From SFTJ01 sp051871515 (GTDB lineage Bacteria > Bacteroidota > Bacteroidia > Bacteroidales > Muribaculaceae), in NCBI GenBank assembly GCA_051871515.1, contig JBJECY010000121.1, positions 21,013 to 85,012 of the forward strand: a stretch of 64,000 bases of DNA. Direction: 5' to 3'. Position 1 is the stretch's first letter, and the number at the start of each line of letters is the position of its first letter. Position numbers and translations under genes: made by a program. The notes under the pieces were generated by a model. It did no database searches. It worked only from the letters and a program-made list of their open reading frames with translations, and was not told where the DNA came from. This document shows positions 45,591 to 54,456 of the stretch, in pieces.

Positions 45591-46622
45591 TTACATGATG
45601 CCGCGTTCACGCAGTTTCAGCTGCCAGTTCCAAGCGCTGCGCATGGTGTCTTCAATGGTGGCTTGAGCCTTCCATCCAAGAATGTTGTTGGCTCTCGATG
45701 GGTCGCCCCAAACCTTTTCAATATCGCCCACGCGACGGCCCACTACCTTGTAAGGCACTTTCACGCCAGTGGCGCTTTCAAAGGCTGTGATAAGCTCCAT
45801 CACTGAAAGGCCGCGACCGGTGCCCAGGTTGTAGATTTCAAGGTTTTCGCCGTCTTTCTCAAGCATGCGGTCAACGGCGCAAACGTGAGCCTTAGCAAGG
45901 TCAACCACGTTGATGAAGTCACGAATACAGTAACCATCGGGGGTGTTGTAGTCGTTGCCAAACACGCTCAGTTCTTTGCGAATACCAATGGCTGTTTGGG
46001 TGAGGTAAGGAATGAGGTTTTGAGGTACGCCGTTAGGCAACTCGCCGATTTCGGCACTTGGGTGAGCGCCCACCGGGTTGAAGTAGCGCAAGATGATGCT
46101 CTTGATGGGTGCGCCAGAGATGATGAAGTCGGTGATTATTTCCTCAGAGATTTGCTTGGTGTTGCCATAAGGTGAAGTGGCTTTTTTGATTGGCGACTCT
46201 TCAGTCACGGGGTTCACGTCGGGCTCGCCATAAACGGTGCACGACGATGAGAACACAAAACCTTTAACGCCAAACTCGGGCATGAGTTCAAGCAGATTGG
46301 TGAGTGTGTTGAGGTTGTTGCGGTAATAAAGTAATGGCTTTTGAACCGATTCACCAACGGCCTTGCTTGCAGCAAAGTTGATGATTGCCTTGATGCCTGG
46401 GTTATCTTCAAAAAGCTTGCGAAGGGTGTTGATGTCGGTGCAATCGCCTTCAACAAACACTGGGCGTTTGCCTGAAACCTTCTCGATGCCGTCGAGCACC
46501 TCAATGTTGCTGTTTGAGAGATTGTCAATCACAACCACTTCATAGCCGGCTGCGTGCAATTCTACTACTGTGTGCGAACCAATGTATCCGGTTCCACCGG
46601 TTACCAAAATTTTGCCTTTCAT
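45591..46622 (-). CDS. galE: UDP-glucose 4-epimerase
   Basis: 343 residues. It interconverts UDP-glucose and UDP-galactose with bound NAD. The Rossmann start ILVTGGTGYIGSHTVVEL, the catalytic Ser region FSSSCTVYGEPD and the Tyr-Lys pair in SPYGNTKQISEE are clear, as are LRYFNPVGAHPS and YNLGTGRGLSV. It is monocistronic with its own promoter. It supplies sugar nucleotides for surface glycans and links galactose use to glycolysis. Confidence 0.96.
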   Translation of the reverse strand: MKGKILVTGGTGYIGSHTVVELHAAGYEVVVIDNLSNSNIEVLDGIEKVSGKRPVFVEGDCTDINTLRKLFEDNPGIKAIINFAASKAVGESVQKPLLYYRNNLNTLTNLLELMPEFGVKGFVFSSSCTVYGEPDVNPVTEESPIKKATSPYGNTKQISEEIITDFIISGAPIKSIILRYFNPVGAHPSAEIGELPNGVPQNLIPYLTQTAIGIRKELSVFGNDYNTPDGYCIRDFINVVDLAKAHVCAVDRMLEKDGENLEIYNLGTGRGLSVMELITAFESATGVKVPYKVVGRRVGDIEKVWGDPSRANNILGWKAQATIEDTMRSAWNWQLKLRERGIM

Positions 46623-46680
46623 TGTTTCTATAATATTATGTGATTAGATTATTCTAAAGATTTGTTTGGTATGTTATGTG

Positions 46681-46711
46681 CAAAGATAAAATATTTTTAA
46701 TGGTTTTGCAA
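46681..46711 (-). promoter_or_regulatory. Promoter of galE
   Basis: On the minus strand TTG (46709-46711) is followed after 20 bases by TATCTTTG (46681-46688), a full consensus match. Confidence 0.75.
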
Positions 46712-46859
46712 TGCTTTTTTATATAATTTGGCATGTGTCAACGGCACTGGAGTTGAATTTGTCAGGTTGATTGTTAAGATGGTGCTTAGTGTGGGTGTTT
46801 TGGTGGCAAAATCACATCAAAAGGGGATGGGGTACGTTCAATTTGTGCAAATTTTTCAC

Positions 46860-46867
46860 TAACTTTG
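46860..46867 (+). promoter_or_regulatory. Promoter -7 element of metF
   Basis: TAACTTTG matches TAnnTTTG, 47 bases before the start. TTC (46837-46839) stands where TTG is expected. No SAM riboswitch-like structure is evident upstream. Confidence 0.55.
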
Positions 46868-46914
46868 CGGCAAAAATTTTTTAGAAAACAATCAGCAAAA
46901 GAGTTTAATAAGCA

Positions 46915-47871
46915 ATGAAGATATCAGAGATAATAAAAGGCTTGCAAAAGCCCGGCTTTTCGTTTGAAGTGTTGCCGCCAATCAAGGGCAGGGGCATAGA
47001 GCAGATTTTTGCTAATATCGACAGGCTGAAGGAATATGGGCCTCTGTACATCAACATCACCACGCATCGCAGCGAAATGGTGTATAAGAGCACAGCCGAC
47101 GGGCTTTATCAGCGCATCTCGGAGCGCAACCGCCCCGGCACGGTGGCTGTGGCTGCTGCCATTCAGCAACGCTATAATATTCCGGCTGTGCCGCACATGA
47201 TTTGCAGCGGATTCTCAAAAAACGAGACTGAATATGCTCTCATTGACTTGAACTTTTTGGGCATCAACAACATATTGGTGCTGCGAGGCGATAAGGCCAA
47301 GCACGACAATCGTTTTATTCCCACAGCCGGAGGTTACAGCCATGCCCACGAACTTGCCGAGCAGGTGAACAATTTCAATAATGGATATTTTATTGACGGC
47401 ACCAAAATGGATGCCCCCACCGAAAGGCCGTTCTCTTATGGCGTAGCAGGGTATCCCGAGAAACACGAGGAAGCGCCAAACATTGATATTGACTTGATGT
47501 TCTTGAAACAAAAAGTTGACATGGGAGCCGATTATATTGTCACTCAAATGTGTTTCGACAATCAAAAGCTCTACGACTTCATGAAGCGTTGCCGCGAAAT
47601 TGGCATCAACGTACCCATTGTGCCCGGCTTGAAGCCTATTGTCAACCGCAACCAGCTTAGCCTGTTGCCCAAGACATTCCACGTTGACTTGCCGAGCGAC
47701 CTTGCTATGGAGCTTGCCAAGTGCAAGGACGATGTGGAAGCCAAGCAAGTGGGTGTGGAGTGGTGTATTATGCAAACTCGTGACCTGATAGCTCATGGTG
47801 TGCCAACGGTGCATTTCTATTCGCACAATGCCACCGAGAGCGTGAGCCGTGTGGCAGCTGCCGTATATTGA
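46915..47871 (+). CDS. metF: Methylenetetrahydrofolate reductase
   Basis: 318 residues. It reduces 5,10-methylene-THF to 5-methyl-THF for methionine synthesis. The N-terminal FSFEVLPPIKG with catalytic-type Glu, NITTHRSE, HMICSGFSKNE, NNILVLRGD, and ADYIVTQMCFDNQ are the expected FAD- and folate-binding blocks. The central PEKHEEAPN loop is typical. It is transcribed alone and followed by a hairpin. Confidence 0.96.
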   Translation: MKISEIIKGLQKPGFSFEVLPPIKGRGIEQIFANIDRLKEYGPLYINITTHRSEMVYKSTADGLYQRISERNRPGTVAVAAAIQQRYNIPAVPHMICSGFSKNETEYALIDLNFLGINNILVLRGDKAKHDNRFIPTAGGYSHAHELAEQVNNFNNGYFIDGTKMDAPTERPFSYGVAGYPEKHEEAPNIDIDLMFLKQKVDMGADYIVTQMCFDNQKLYDFMKRCREIGINVPIVPGLKPIVNRNQLSLLPKTFHVDLPSDLAMELAKCKDDVEAKQVGVEWCIMQTRDLIAHGVPTVHFYSHNATESVSRVAAAVY

Positions 47872-47880
47872 GATGTGGCA

Positions 47881-47925
47881 GTTTTCACGGCATGAGTGCC
47901 GCGAAAACATCTTTGCTCTGCTTGT
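47881..47925 (+). terminator. Terminator-like hairpin after metF
   Basis: GTTTTCACGGCA (47881-47892) pairs with TGCCGCGAAAAC (47897-47908) with one mismatch, followed by a T-rich but interrupted stretch. Confidence 0.6.
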
Positions 47926-47956
47926 TTGTTTTTAAGAGATAAAAGGCGTAACTTTG
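47925..47956 (+). promoter_or_regulatory. Promoter of holB
   Basis: TTTG (47925-47928), 20 bases, then TAACTTTG (47949-47956). The 5' leader would be about 170 bases and holds no convincing gene. Confidence 0.7.
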
Positions 47957-48135
47957 CAACAAAGGTGCAAGGCGCGGAGAAGGTGTGCGCTACGGCGCAA
48001 TGCTCAAATGGCATTTCATTGCGATGTTGCCGCATGACGGTTCTGCCTAAGGGCGCTTGCACAGCTTTTTTTGAGATTATATTACCTGCAAAAGGAAACC
48101 AACTGAAATAAACAGGAGAGAAGAGGAAAAAAACT

Positions 48136-49266
48136 ATGAGATTTAAGGATGTAATTGGCAATGAGGCCGCCATAGCTCGGTTGCGGGCGATGGCCGATGC
48201 TGAGCGCATACCGCATGCGTTGCTGCTTATGGGCGAGCCATGTGTGCCCAAGTTGGCTTTGGCTCTTGCTTTTGCACAATATGTTCATTGCGAGAACCGC
48301 GTTAACGGCGATTCGTGCGGAGTGTGCCCGTCATGCTTGCAGCATCAGTCGCATAACCATGTAGATACATTTTTCTCTTATCCCATTCTGAAGAAAAAAT
48401 CGGGTGGCGTGACCTTGTGCAGCGATTACAGTAAGGAATGGCAGACTTTTCTCTTAGAAAGCACGGTTGAGAACTATGAGCGATGGCTGGCACTGATAAA
48501 GAACGAGAATGGTCAGCCAATAATATATGGTGACGAGAGCGATGAGATTGTGCGCAAGATGAGCCTTTCGTCTTATTCGGCACGCTACAAGATACACATC
48601 ATGTGGCTTCCTGAGAAAATGAACGGCACCTGTGCCAACTCGCTTCTGAAAATGCTTGAAGAGCCTTATGCCGACTCTCTGTTTGTGTTGGTGAGCAACC
48701 GTTACCAAGATGTGCTGCCCACCATCTACTCACGCACGCAGCGCGTTTTGCTCAAGAAACCATCTACTCAGCTTGTGGCTAACTATTTGGTTGACAAATA
48801 TGGCCTTGACGAGCAAGATGCATTGGCGTATGCCGCACCTGCCGACGGCAACATTGTGCTTGCCGAGCAAAGCTTACAGCAGGGCAACGAGAATCAATTG
48901 TTTCACGAAAAGTTCACTCAGCTCATGCGCATGGCTTATAGTGTTGACCTCAAGGGTCTGCGTGACTGGTCGGTTGAGGTGAATGATTTCCGCCGTGAAA
49001 AGATTTGCCGGTTTATGGAATATGCCAGCCGCATGGTGCGCGAAAACTACATTTATAATTTGCGCCACCGCGAGTTGAATTATCTCACTCGCGAGGAGGA
49101 GCAGTTTAGCACACGTTTTTCGCCTTTTATCAATGAGCTTAATGTTGAAGGCATCATTGAGGAGTTTAACAAAGCCCGCATTGATGTTCATGGCAATGCC
49201 AATGGTAAGATTGTGCTATTTGACCTTGCCATAAAAATGACCATTTTGATAAAGAAAAAGCGGTGA
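48136..49266 (+). CDS. holB: DNA polymerase III subunit delta-prime
   Basis: 376 residues. Clamp-loader subunit. The opening FKDVIGNEAAIARLRAM and HALLLMGEP match the AAA+ fold, but the P-loop is degenerate (no GKT/S), as expected for the non-hydrolysing delta-prime. A zinc-binding Cys set follows (C in HCENRVNGDSCGVCPSC). MWLPEKMNGTCANSLLKMLEEP and SRTQRVLLKKP are family blocks. It lies 149 bases upstream of an AddB-like nuclease gene on the same strand, with nothing recognisable in the gap. Confidence 0.92.
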   Translation: MRFKDVIGNEAAIARLRAMADAERIPHALLLMGEPCVPKLALALAFAQYVHCENRVNGDSCGVCPSCLQHQSHNHVDTFFSYPILKKKSGGVTLCSDYSKEWQTFLLESTVENYERWLALIKNENGQPIIYGDESDEIVRKMSLSSYSARYKIHIMWLPEKMNGTCANSLLKMLEEPYADSLFVLVSNRYQDVLPTIYSRTQRVLLKKPSTQLVANYLVDKYGLDEQDALAYAAPADGNIVLAEQSLQQGNENQLFHEKFTQLMRMAYSVDLKGLRDWSVEVNDFRREKICRFMEYASRMVRENYIYNLRHRELNYLTREEEQFSTRFSPFINELNVEGIIEEFNKARIDVHGNANGKIVLFDLAIKMTILIKKKR

Positions 49267-49415
49267 TGAGGGCTACCTAAGCTGCTGCCGAGCACGCCAT
49301 GTGAGCCGAAAAAAGGTATGCAAGATGCGCTTGGGCAGTGTGCCGGTTGCTTCAGGAAAAGAATAGCACACAACAAGATAATATAAACCAAAAATAAAAA
49401 ATTATTCATCACATT

Positions 49416-52400
49416 ATGGCTGAGATGTTTTTGCGTCATTTGGCAAAAGAATATGTTAAACACAACGACCTTTGCCATTATAGTTTCATATTTCCCAATA
49501 GGCGAGCAGGAGTGTTTTTTGCCAAGGAACTCAAAGAATGTGCCACAGGCAGCTTGTTGATGCCTGAAATCACCACTATCAACACGTTTGTGAGTGAGCT
49601 TACTGGCGCTGTTGAGGTCAACCGAGTGGAATCGCTGTTTATGCTCTACGAAGCATATAAGAGCTTAGATGCAAACAGCACTGTGACCTTTGAACGCTTT
49701 TCGCGTTGGGGCGACGTGTTGCTGAGTGACTTTGGCGACATTGACCGTTATATGGTGGATGCCAAAGATGTGTTTGTGAACATCTCTGACCTCAAATCAA
49801 TCAAAGCCAATTATCTCACAGATGAGGTTAAGGAGATACTGAGCCATTACTTCAATTTGCGTTACACAGCTGCCGGTGAGGAGGAATTTTGGCAGCACAT
49901 TGAGAATGTGAATGGAGAAACGGTGGTGAAGAAGAAGTTTGCGAGCATTTGGGGTAGCTTATATCCGCTATATGTTGAGTATAACCGCCTGCTAAGCGAG
50001 GCGCATCTCACCTACAATGGCAAGATGTATCGCGATGTGGTGGAGGTGGTGAAAGGACGAGATGCCGCCAGCTTTAACTGCAAACGATATGTGTTTATTG
50101 GCTTCAACGTGTTGTCGAAATCAGAGTATATGCTGTTTAAGGCTATGCGTGATAAGGGCATTGCCGATTTCCATTGGGATTATGAGTCTCCGGCGTTTGC
50201 CACTCGTGCCAATAAGGCAACTAAATTCCTGTCGAAATACGTAAATGAGTTTAAAGCGCCGTTTGATAATGCCAAGATTGAGAGTGATGGCAAGCCAAAG
50301 GTGCTTAATGCTGTTGGTGTGCCGTCAACTTATGGACAGGCACAGTGTGTGGCACATATACTAAAATGGCTGGTTGACAAGGGAATGACTGACGGCAACA
50401 ACGCCATTGACACAGCAGTGGTATTGCCCAATGAACGTCTTTTTATGCCCGTGATTAAGGCTATCGACCCTAAGGTGATAGGCAAGATTAATGTCACCAT
50501 GGGGCTCTCGTTGCGCAATTCAAGTATAGCCACTCTCATCAGCGCCATCACCAAAATGCATTTTCAAGCCAAGACAGTGAAAGGTGTGTGGCAATATTTC
50601 CATGCCGACGTTAAAGATGTGCTGTTGCACCCCATAGTGAAGTTTATGAATCAAAACCAGGCGCTGGCTCTCATCAACCAAATCAATCGCCTGAACATGT
50701 ATAATGTGCCATATCAAATGATTGAGCAGCATGCTCCTGCATTGGCAAGCTTGTTTACGGTGGTGAGCGGATTCTCGGCGCGTGAAATGAGCGACTATTT
50801 GCATACTATTTTGCAATTCACTCAAACGGTGCTTGAACGTCAGCAAAACATTGACAGTGATTTGCTCACGGCATTGAGCAACTACAACGAGCAGCCTGTG
50901 AACCAAGCCTCATCAATTGAAATGGCGTTTTTGAACGTCTATGCCGATGCTCTTGAGGAGCTGCGTGGATTCTTTGAGCAGCGCAGCCATTCGGGTGACG
51001 AGGAATATAAGGTTGATATCAACACGTTCTGTTATTTGCTTGACCGTTTGGTGGGCAACACCAAGATGTCGCTTGAGGGCGAGCCTCTTGGCGGATTGCA
51101 GGTGATGGGTGTGCTTGAGACACGATGCCTCGACTTTAAGAATCTCATTATCCTGTCGATGAACGAGCGTGTTTTTCCGCGCAAGCATTTCACCAAGTCG
51201 TTTATCCCGCAGCAGTTTCGCCGTGCTTATGATATGTCAACCATTGAGCACCAGGAATCAATGTATGCCTATTACTTTTATCGCATGATTAGCCGTGCCG
51301 AGAATGTATATATGCTCTATGATTCTCGCAGCCAAGCAGGCAAATCGGGCGAGGAATCACGGTTCATACACCAGTTGTCGAAGCTGTTTGGCAAAGACTA
51401 TGAGGTGAAGTACCACATGTTGTCTCTGGGCATTGAAGCACCCTCTAAACCCGACATTATGGTAAAGAAAGACAAGCATATAATGGACATCCTCAATCTT
51501 TACAAAGCAGAGTTGCCTGATAGTGAAGATGAAGTGAACGCTCGTGTGAAATCGGGTGAACTGAAGTTGCTTTCGGCACACAGCATAAATTGCTACATAA
51601 CGTGCCCAATGCACTTTTATTTGCGTTATGTTGAGGGATTGCCCGAGATTGATGACGTGTCGCAGTTTATGCAAGCAAGCACTTTTGGCACCATTGTGCA
51701 CAATTCAATGCAACGGATATACCCCAACGACACTGTTATCACGACCGATTATATCGATAATCTGCTAAGGAAGGATAATAAAATGGTGCAAAACACCATA
51801 ATAGCCAACATCAACAAGGAGTTTTTGCGAAAGGGCGATGATTGCTATGACCCGTTGCAAGGTGAGAGTCTGCTGAAGTTTGAGGTGGCGCTTGAACTCA
51901 TTGAACGCATTCTGGAGTATGACCGTGAACTCATTGAACAATATGGCGATATCCACTATGTGCAAGGAGAGAAAGTCATGTATTGCACCATGCAACTTGG
52001 TGAGAATAAGTTTAATCTGTCATACACCATCGACCGTCTTGACAAAATTGAGAAAGACGGCATGTTGGTGACTCGCATTGTTGACTATAAGACAGGTCAA
52101 GATAAAACCGAAATATCCTCACCCCAAGTGCTTTTTGAGGGCAATAGGGAAGACCGTCCTGAAGCGATACTGCAATTGTTGCTTTATTGCAACGCTTATG
52201 CTTTGAGCAGTTCATATAATCAGGAACCAATTGAGCCGATAATCTATAAGCTTATCGACATAAAAAAGTCGGGGTTAAAGGTGGGTAAGGAACAAGTGCT
52301 ATATCCCAGCACAGTTGTTAAATCAGAGAATCTTAACCAACTGTTTGTGCAGCAACTTGGCGATGTGATTGACGGTTTGTTTGACGAAAACACGCCTTTT

Positions 52401-52484
52401 GTGCAAACAACAAACGAAAAAAACTGTAAATATTGCAAATTCAAGGATTTCTGTCGAAAAGAAGATTTGGAATACGGAAAATAA
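49416..52484 (+). CDS. AddB-like PD-(D/E)XK nuclease with Fe-S cysteines
   Basis: 1022 residues. The N-terminal part resembles a degenerate helicase fold (YSFIFPNRRAGVFFAKEL in place of a P-loop). Helicase-like blocks include LGGLQVMGVLETRCLDFKNLIILSMNE. The C-terminal nuclease domain starts near NCYITCPMHFYLRYV and has the catalytic VDYKTGQ. The final cluster CKYCKFKDFC, together with an earlier Cys, forms the Fe-S nuclease signature of AddB-type enzymes. The expected role is processing of double-strand breaks with an AddA helicase. No addA gene is adjacent here, so the partner must be elsewhere or absent. Confidence 0.85.
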   Translation: MAEMFLRHLAKEYVKHNDLCHYSFIFPNRRAGVFFAKELKECATGSLLMPEITTINTFVSELTGAVEVNRVESLFMLYEAYKSLDANSTVTFERFSRWGDVLLSDFGDIDRYMVDAKDVFVNISDLKSIKANYLTDEVKEILSHYFNLRYTAAGEEEFWQHIENVNGETVVKKKFASIWGSLYPLYVEYNRLLSEAHLTYNGKMYRDVVEVVKGRDAASFNCKRYVFIGFNVLSKSEYMLFKAMRDKGIADFHWDYESPAFATRANKATKFLSKYVNEFKAPFDNAKIESDGKPKVLNAVGVPSTYGQAQCVAHILKWLVDKGMTDGNNAIDTAVVLPNERLFMPVIKAIDPKVIGKINVTMGLSLRNSSIATLISAITKMHFQAKTVKGVWQYFHADVKDVLLHPIVKFMNQNQALALINQINRLNMYNVPYQMIEQHAPALASLFTVVSGFSAREMSDYLHTILQFTQTVLERQQNIDSDLLTALSNYNEQPVNQASSIEMAFLNVYADALEELRGFFEQRSHSGDEEYKVDINTFCYLLDRLVGNTKMSLEGEPLGGLQVMGVLETRCLDFKNLIILSMNERVFPRKHFTKSFIPQQFRRAYDMSTIEHQESMYAYYFYRMISRAENVYMLYDSRSQAGKSGEESRFIHQLSKLFGKDYEVKYHMLSLGIEAPSKPDIMVKKDKHIMDILNLYKAELPDSEDEVNARVKSGELKLLSAHSINCYITCPMHFYLRYVEGLPEIDDVSQFMQASTFGTIVHNSMQRIYPNDTVITTDYIDNLLRKDNKMVQNTIIANINKEFLRKGDDCYDPLQGESLLKFEVALELIERILEYDRELIEQYGDIHYVQGEKVMYCTMQLGENKFNLSYTIDRLDKIEKDGMLVTRIVDYKTGQDKTEISSPQVLFEGNREDRPEAILQLLLYCNAYALSSSYNQEPIEPIIYKLIDIKKSGLKVGKEQVLYPSTVVKSENLNQLFVQQLGDVIDGLFDENTPFVQTTNEKNCKYCKFKDFCRKEDLEYGK

Positions 52485-52496
52485 TTTGTAACTTTG
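52466..52496 (+). promoter_or_regulatory. Promoter of rplY, inside the end of the nuclease gene
   Basis: TTTG (52466-52469), 19 bases, then TAACTTTG (52489-52496). Confidence 0.75.
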
Positions 52497-52579
52497 CACC
52501 GCTTTTTGAAACACCCCGTGTGATGGGAAATTAAGGAGCAAAACACTTAATTTTGAGTAACACAAACAAATTAAAACAA

Positions 52580-53245
52580 ATGAAAATTTACGAATTAAAC
52601 GCTGAACCAAGAACTGATCTTGGAAAGAAAGCAACAAAGGCACTGCGTGCTGAGTCGAAAATTCCTGCCGTTATCAATGGTGGCGAGGTAGTTGAACTGC
52701 CTTTCGCTGGCACTTTGAAAGATGGTCAAAAGGTGGTTGAAATTGCTGAGAACAAAACCGGCAAGGTGAAGAAAGCCATCATCGTGACTGACATCACAGT
52801 GAAGAAAGAAGACGTTCGCAAGCTCATCTACACTCCAGAAATCTTTGTAGTTGAACTCACAGTGAACGGTGAACAAAAGAAGGCTGTGCTAAAGGACATT
52901 CAATTCCACCCTGTTACCGACGAGATTCTTCACATCGACTTCTTGGAAGTTAACGACACCAAGCCAGTTGTTATGGAAGTTCCTGTAACTCTTGAAGGTC
53001 ACGCAGAAGGTGTGAAGGCTGGTGGTAAGCTCACTTTGTCAATGAAGAAGCTCAAAGTGAAGGCTGTTTACAGTGCAATTCCTGAACGCATCGTTGTGAA
53101 CATCGACCATATTCAACTTGGTCAATCACTCAAGGTTGGTGCTCTGCACTATGATGGCATTGAACTTATCAACTCTAAGAACGCCGTTGTTTGCGCCGTG
53201 CAATTGACTCGCGCCGCTCGTGGCCAACAAGCTGCTCAAGGCTAA
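52580..53245 (+). CDS. rplY: 50S ribosomal protein L25 (Ctc/TL5 type)
   Basis: 221 residues from ATG at 52580 (start MKIYELNAEPR). An upstream in-frame TTG at 52553 is less likely. The N-terminal L25 domain binds 5S rRNA (RTDLGKKATKALRAESKIPAVING) and the C-terminal TL5/CTC domain is complete (VMEVPVTLEGHAEGVKAGG). Pth follows 44 bases later, the usual rplY-pth arrangement. Confidence 0.95.
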   Translation: MKIYELNAEPRTDLGKKATKALRAESKIPAVINGGEVVELPFAGTLKDGQKVVEIAENKTGKVKKAIIVTDITVKKEDVRKLIYTPEIFVVELTVNGEQKKAVLKDIQFHPVTDEILHIDFLEVNDTKPVVMEVPVTLEGHAEGVKAGGKLTLSMKKLKVKAVYSAIPERIVVNIDHIQLGQSLKVGALHYDGIELINSKNAVVCAVQLTRAARGQQAAQG

Positions 53246-53289
53246 TCATTGCCGCAACTCGCTCAATTAGAGAGAACTGATAATCAGCG

Positions 53290-53853
53290 ATGAAATATCT
53301 GATTGTAGGATTGGGTAACATTGGCGAAGAATACCAAGGTACCCGCCACAATATAGGATTCAGTGTATTGGATGCCTTTGCCGAGGCATCCAATATTTCT
53401 TTTAGCACTCAGCGCTATGGCGATGTGGCTGAGGTGAGGGTGAAAAACCAACAGCTGGTGTTGCTTAAACCTTCCACCTATATGAACCTTAGCGGCGATG
53501 CTGTGCGCTACTGGAAGCAGAAAGAAAACATTTCGCTTGAAAACATATTTATTGTGGTAGATGACATTGCTTTGCCTTTTGGCACCATTCGCATAAAGGG
53601 TAAAGGGAGCGACGGTGGCCATAATGGTTTGAAACACATCAACCAGATGCTGCAAACCACCAACTATGCACGCTTGCGCTTTGGTGTGGGCAACGATTTC
53701 CCAATAGGCGGGCAAATTGATTATGTGCTGGGACATTTTTCGGCCGAACAGCGAGAAACGTTGGACCAACGCATTAAGGTGGCTATTGATGCTATCAAGG
53801 CGTTTTGCCTATCGGGGCTTGCTTTCGCCATGAACAATTATAACAACAAGTGA
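53290..53853 (+). CDS. pth: Peptidyl-tRNA hydrolase
   Basis: 187 residues, normal length. It frees tRNA from dropped-off peptidyl-tRNA. The catalytic His lies in GTRHNIGF, followed by LVLLKPSTYMNLSGDAV, the Asp in VVDDIALPFG, and GSDGGHNGLKHI. It lies between rplY and an S4-domain protein on one transcript. Confidence 0.96.
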   Translation: MKYLIVGLGNIGEEYQGTRHNIGFSVLDAFAEASNISFSTQRYGDVAEVRVKNQQLVLLKPSTYMNLSGDAVRYWKQKENISLENIFIVVDDIALPFGTIRIKGKGSDGGHNGLKHINQMLQTTNYARLRFGVGNDFPIGGQIDYVLGHFSAEQRETLDQRIKVAIDAIKAFCLSGLAFAMNNYNNK

Positions 53854-53884
53854 ACTGCGGCTCACACAATATAATGCAGAGAAA

Positions 53885-54331
53885 ATGGCAAACGACGAGA
53901 GGATTGATAAATGGCTATGGGCCACAAGAATCTTTAAAACTCGCACCATAGCCACTGCTGCCTGCAAGAAAGGGCGAGTGATGGTTGACGGCGTGACCGT
54001 GAAGCCATCAAGACTCATCAAGGTGGGCGACAAAGTGGCAGTGCGTAAGCCGCCAATCACTTACACCTTTGAGGTGTTGGGACTGGTGCAAAACAGGGTA
54101 GGGGCTAAATTAGTGCCCAACTATCTCAGCAATATCACCTCGCCCGACCAATATGAACTGCTTGAAATGGTGAAAATTAATGGGTTTGTTGACCGTCAAA
54201 AAGGCTTGGGACGACCAACAAAGAAAGATGGACGCGAATTACAGAAATTCACCGAGGCGGCTTATTTTGGATTTGATGATTTTGACGACGGTGATGATGA
54301 CTTTGATTTAGATTTTGACGAAGAGGATTGA
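53885..54331 (+). CDS. S4-domain RNA-binding protein (HslR-like) with acidic tail
   Basis: 148 residues. The S4 fold is at the N-terminus: RIDKWLWATRIFKTRTIATAACKKGRVMVDG and RLIKVGDKVAVRK. HslR recycles stalled 50S-nascent chain complexes in heat shock; the same role here is inference. The C-terminal 20 residues are nearly all Asp, Glu and Phe (FDDFDDGDDD), unlike classical HslR, which is basic. It lies 31 bases after pth and its stop codon is part of a terminator stem. Confidence 0.88.
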   Translation: MANDERIDKWLWATRIFKTRTIATAACKKGRVMVDGVTVKPSRLIKVGDKVAVRKPPITYTFEVLGLVQNRVGAKLVPNYLSNITSPDQYELLEMVKINGFVDRQKGLGRPTKKDGRELQKFTEAAYFGFDDFDDGDDDFDLDFDEED

Positions 54332-54381
54332 CGACTTAAGCAAGCATGTGCTCAGAGGTCTCAATCCTCTTCTTTGTTTTC
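54320..54381 (+). terminator. Terminator of the rplY-pth-S4 transcript
   Basis: GAAGAGGATTGA (54320-54331, containing the stop codon) pairs perfectly with its complement at 54361-54372, followed by TTTGTTTTC. Confidence 0.65.
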
Positions 54382-54392
54382 TGAATGGTTGA

Positions 54393-54415
54393 GGTAACGT
54401 GTGTTACCGTTTTTT
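54393..54415 (+). terminator. Second terminator after the S4-domain gene
   Basis: GGTAAC (54393-54398), loop GTGT, GTTACC (54403-54408), then G and six T. Confidence 0.7.
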
Positions 54416-54456
54416 GATGATGACCGTAGCCGGCCGATTATTTCAGCACCATGTTT

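Noticed and set aside
46623..46914. SAM riboswitch upstream of metF
   Set aside because: No consensus core or matching stems could be found by eye; only a promoter is supported.
47896..48111. 71-codon Cys-containing frame between metF and holB
   Set aside because: It starts inside the metF terminator and spans the holB promoter; its Cys are irregular and no leader like those of the RiPP precursors is present.
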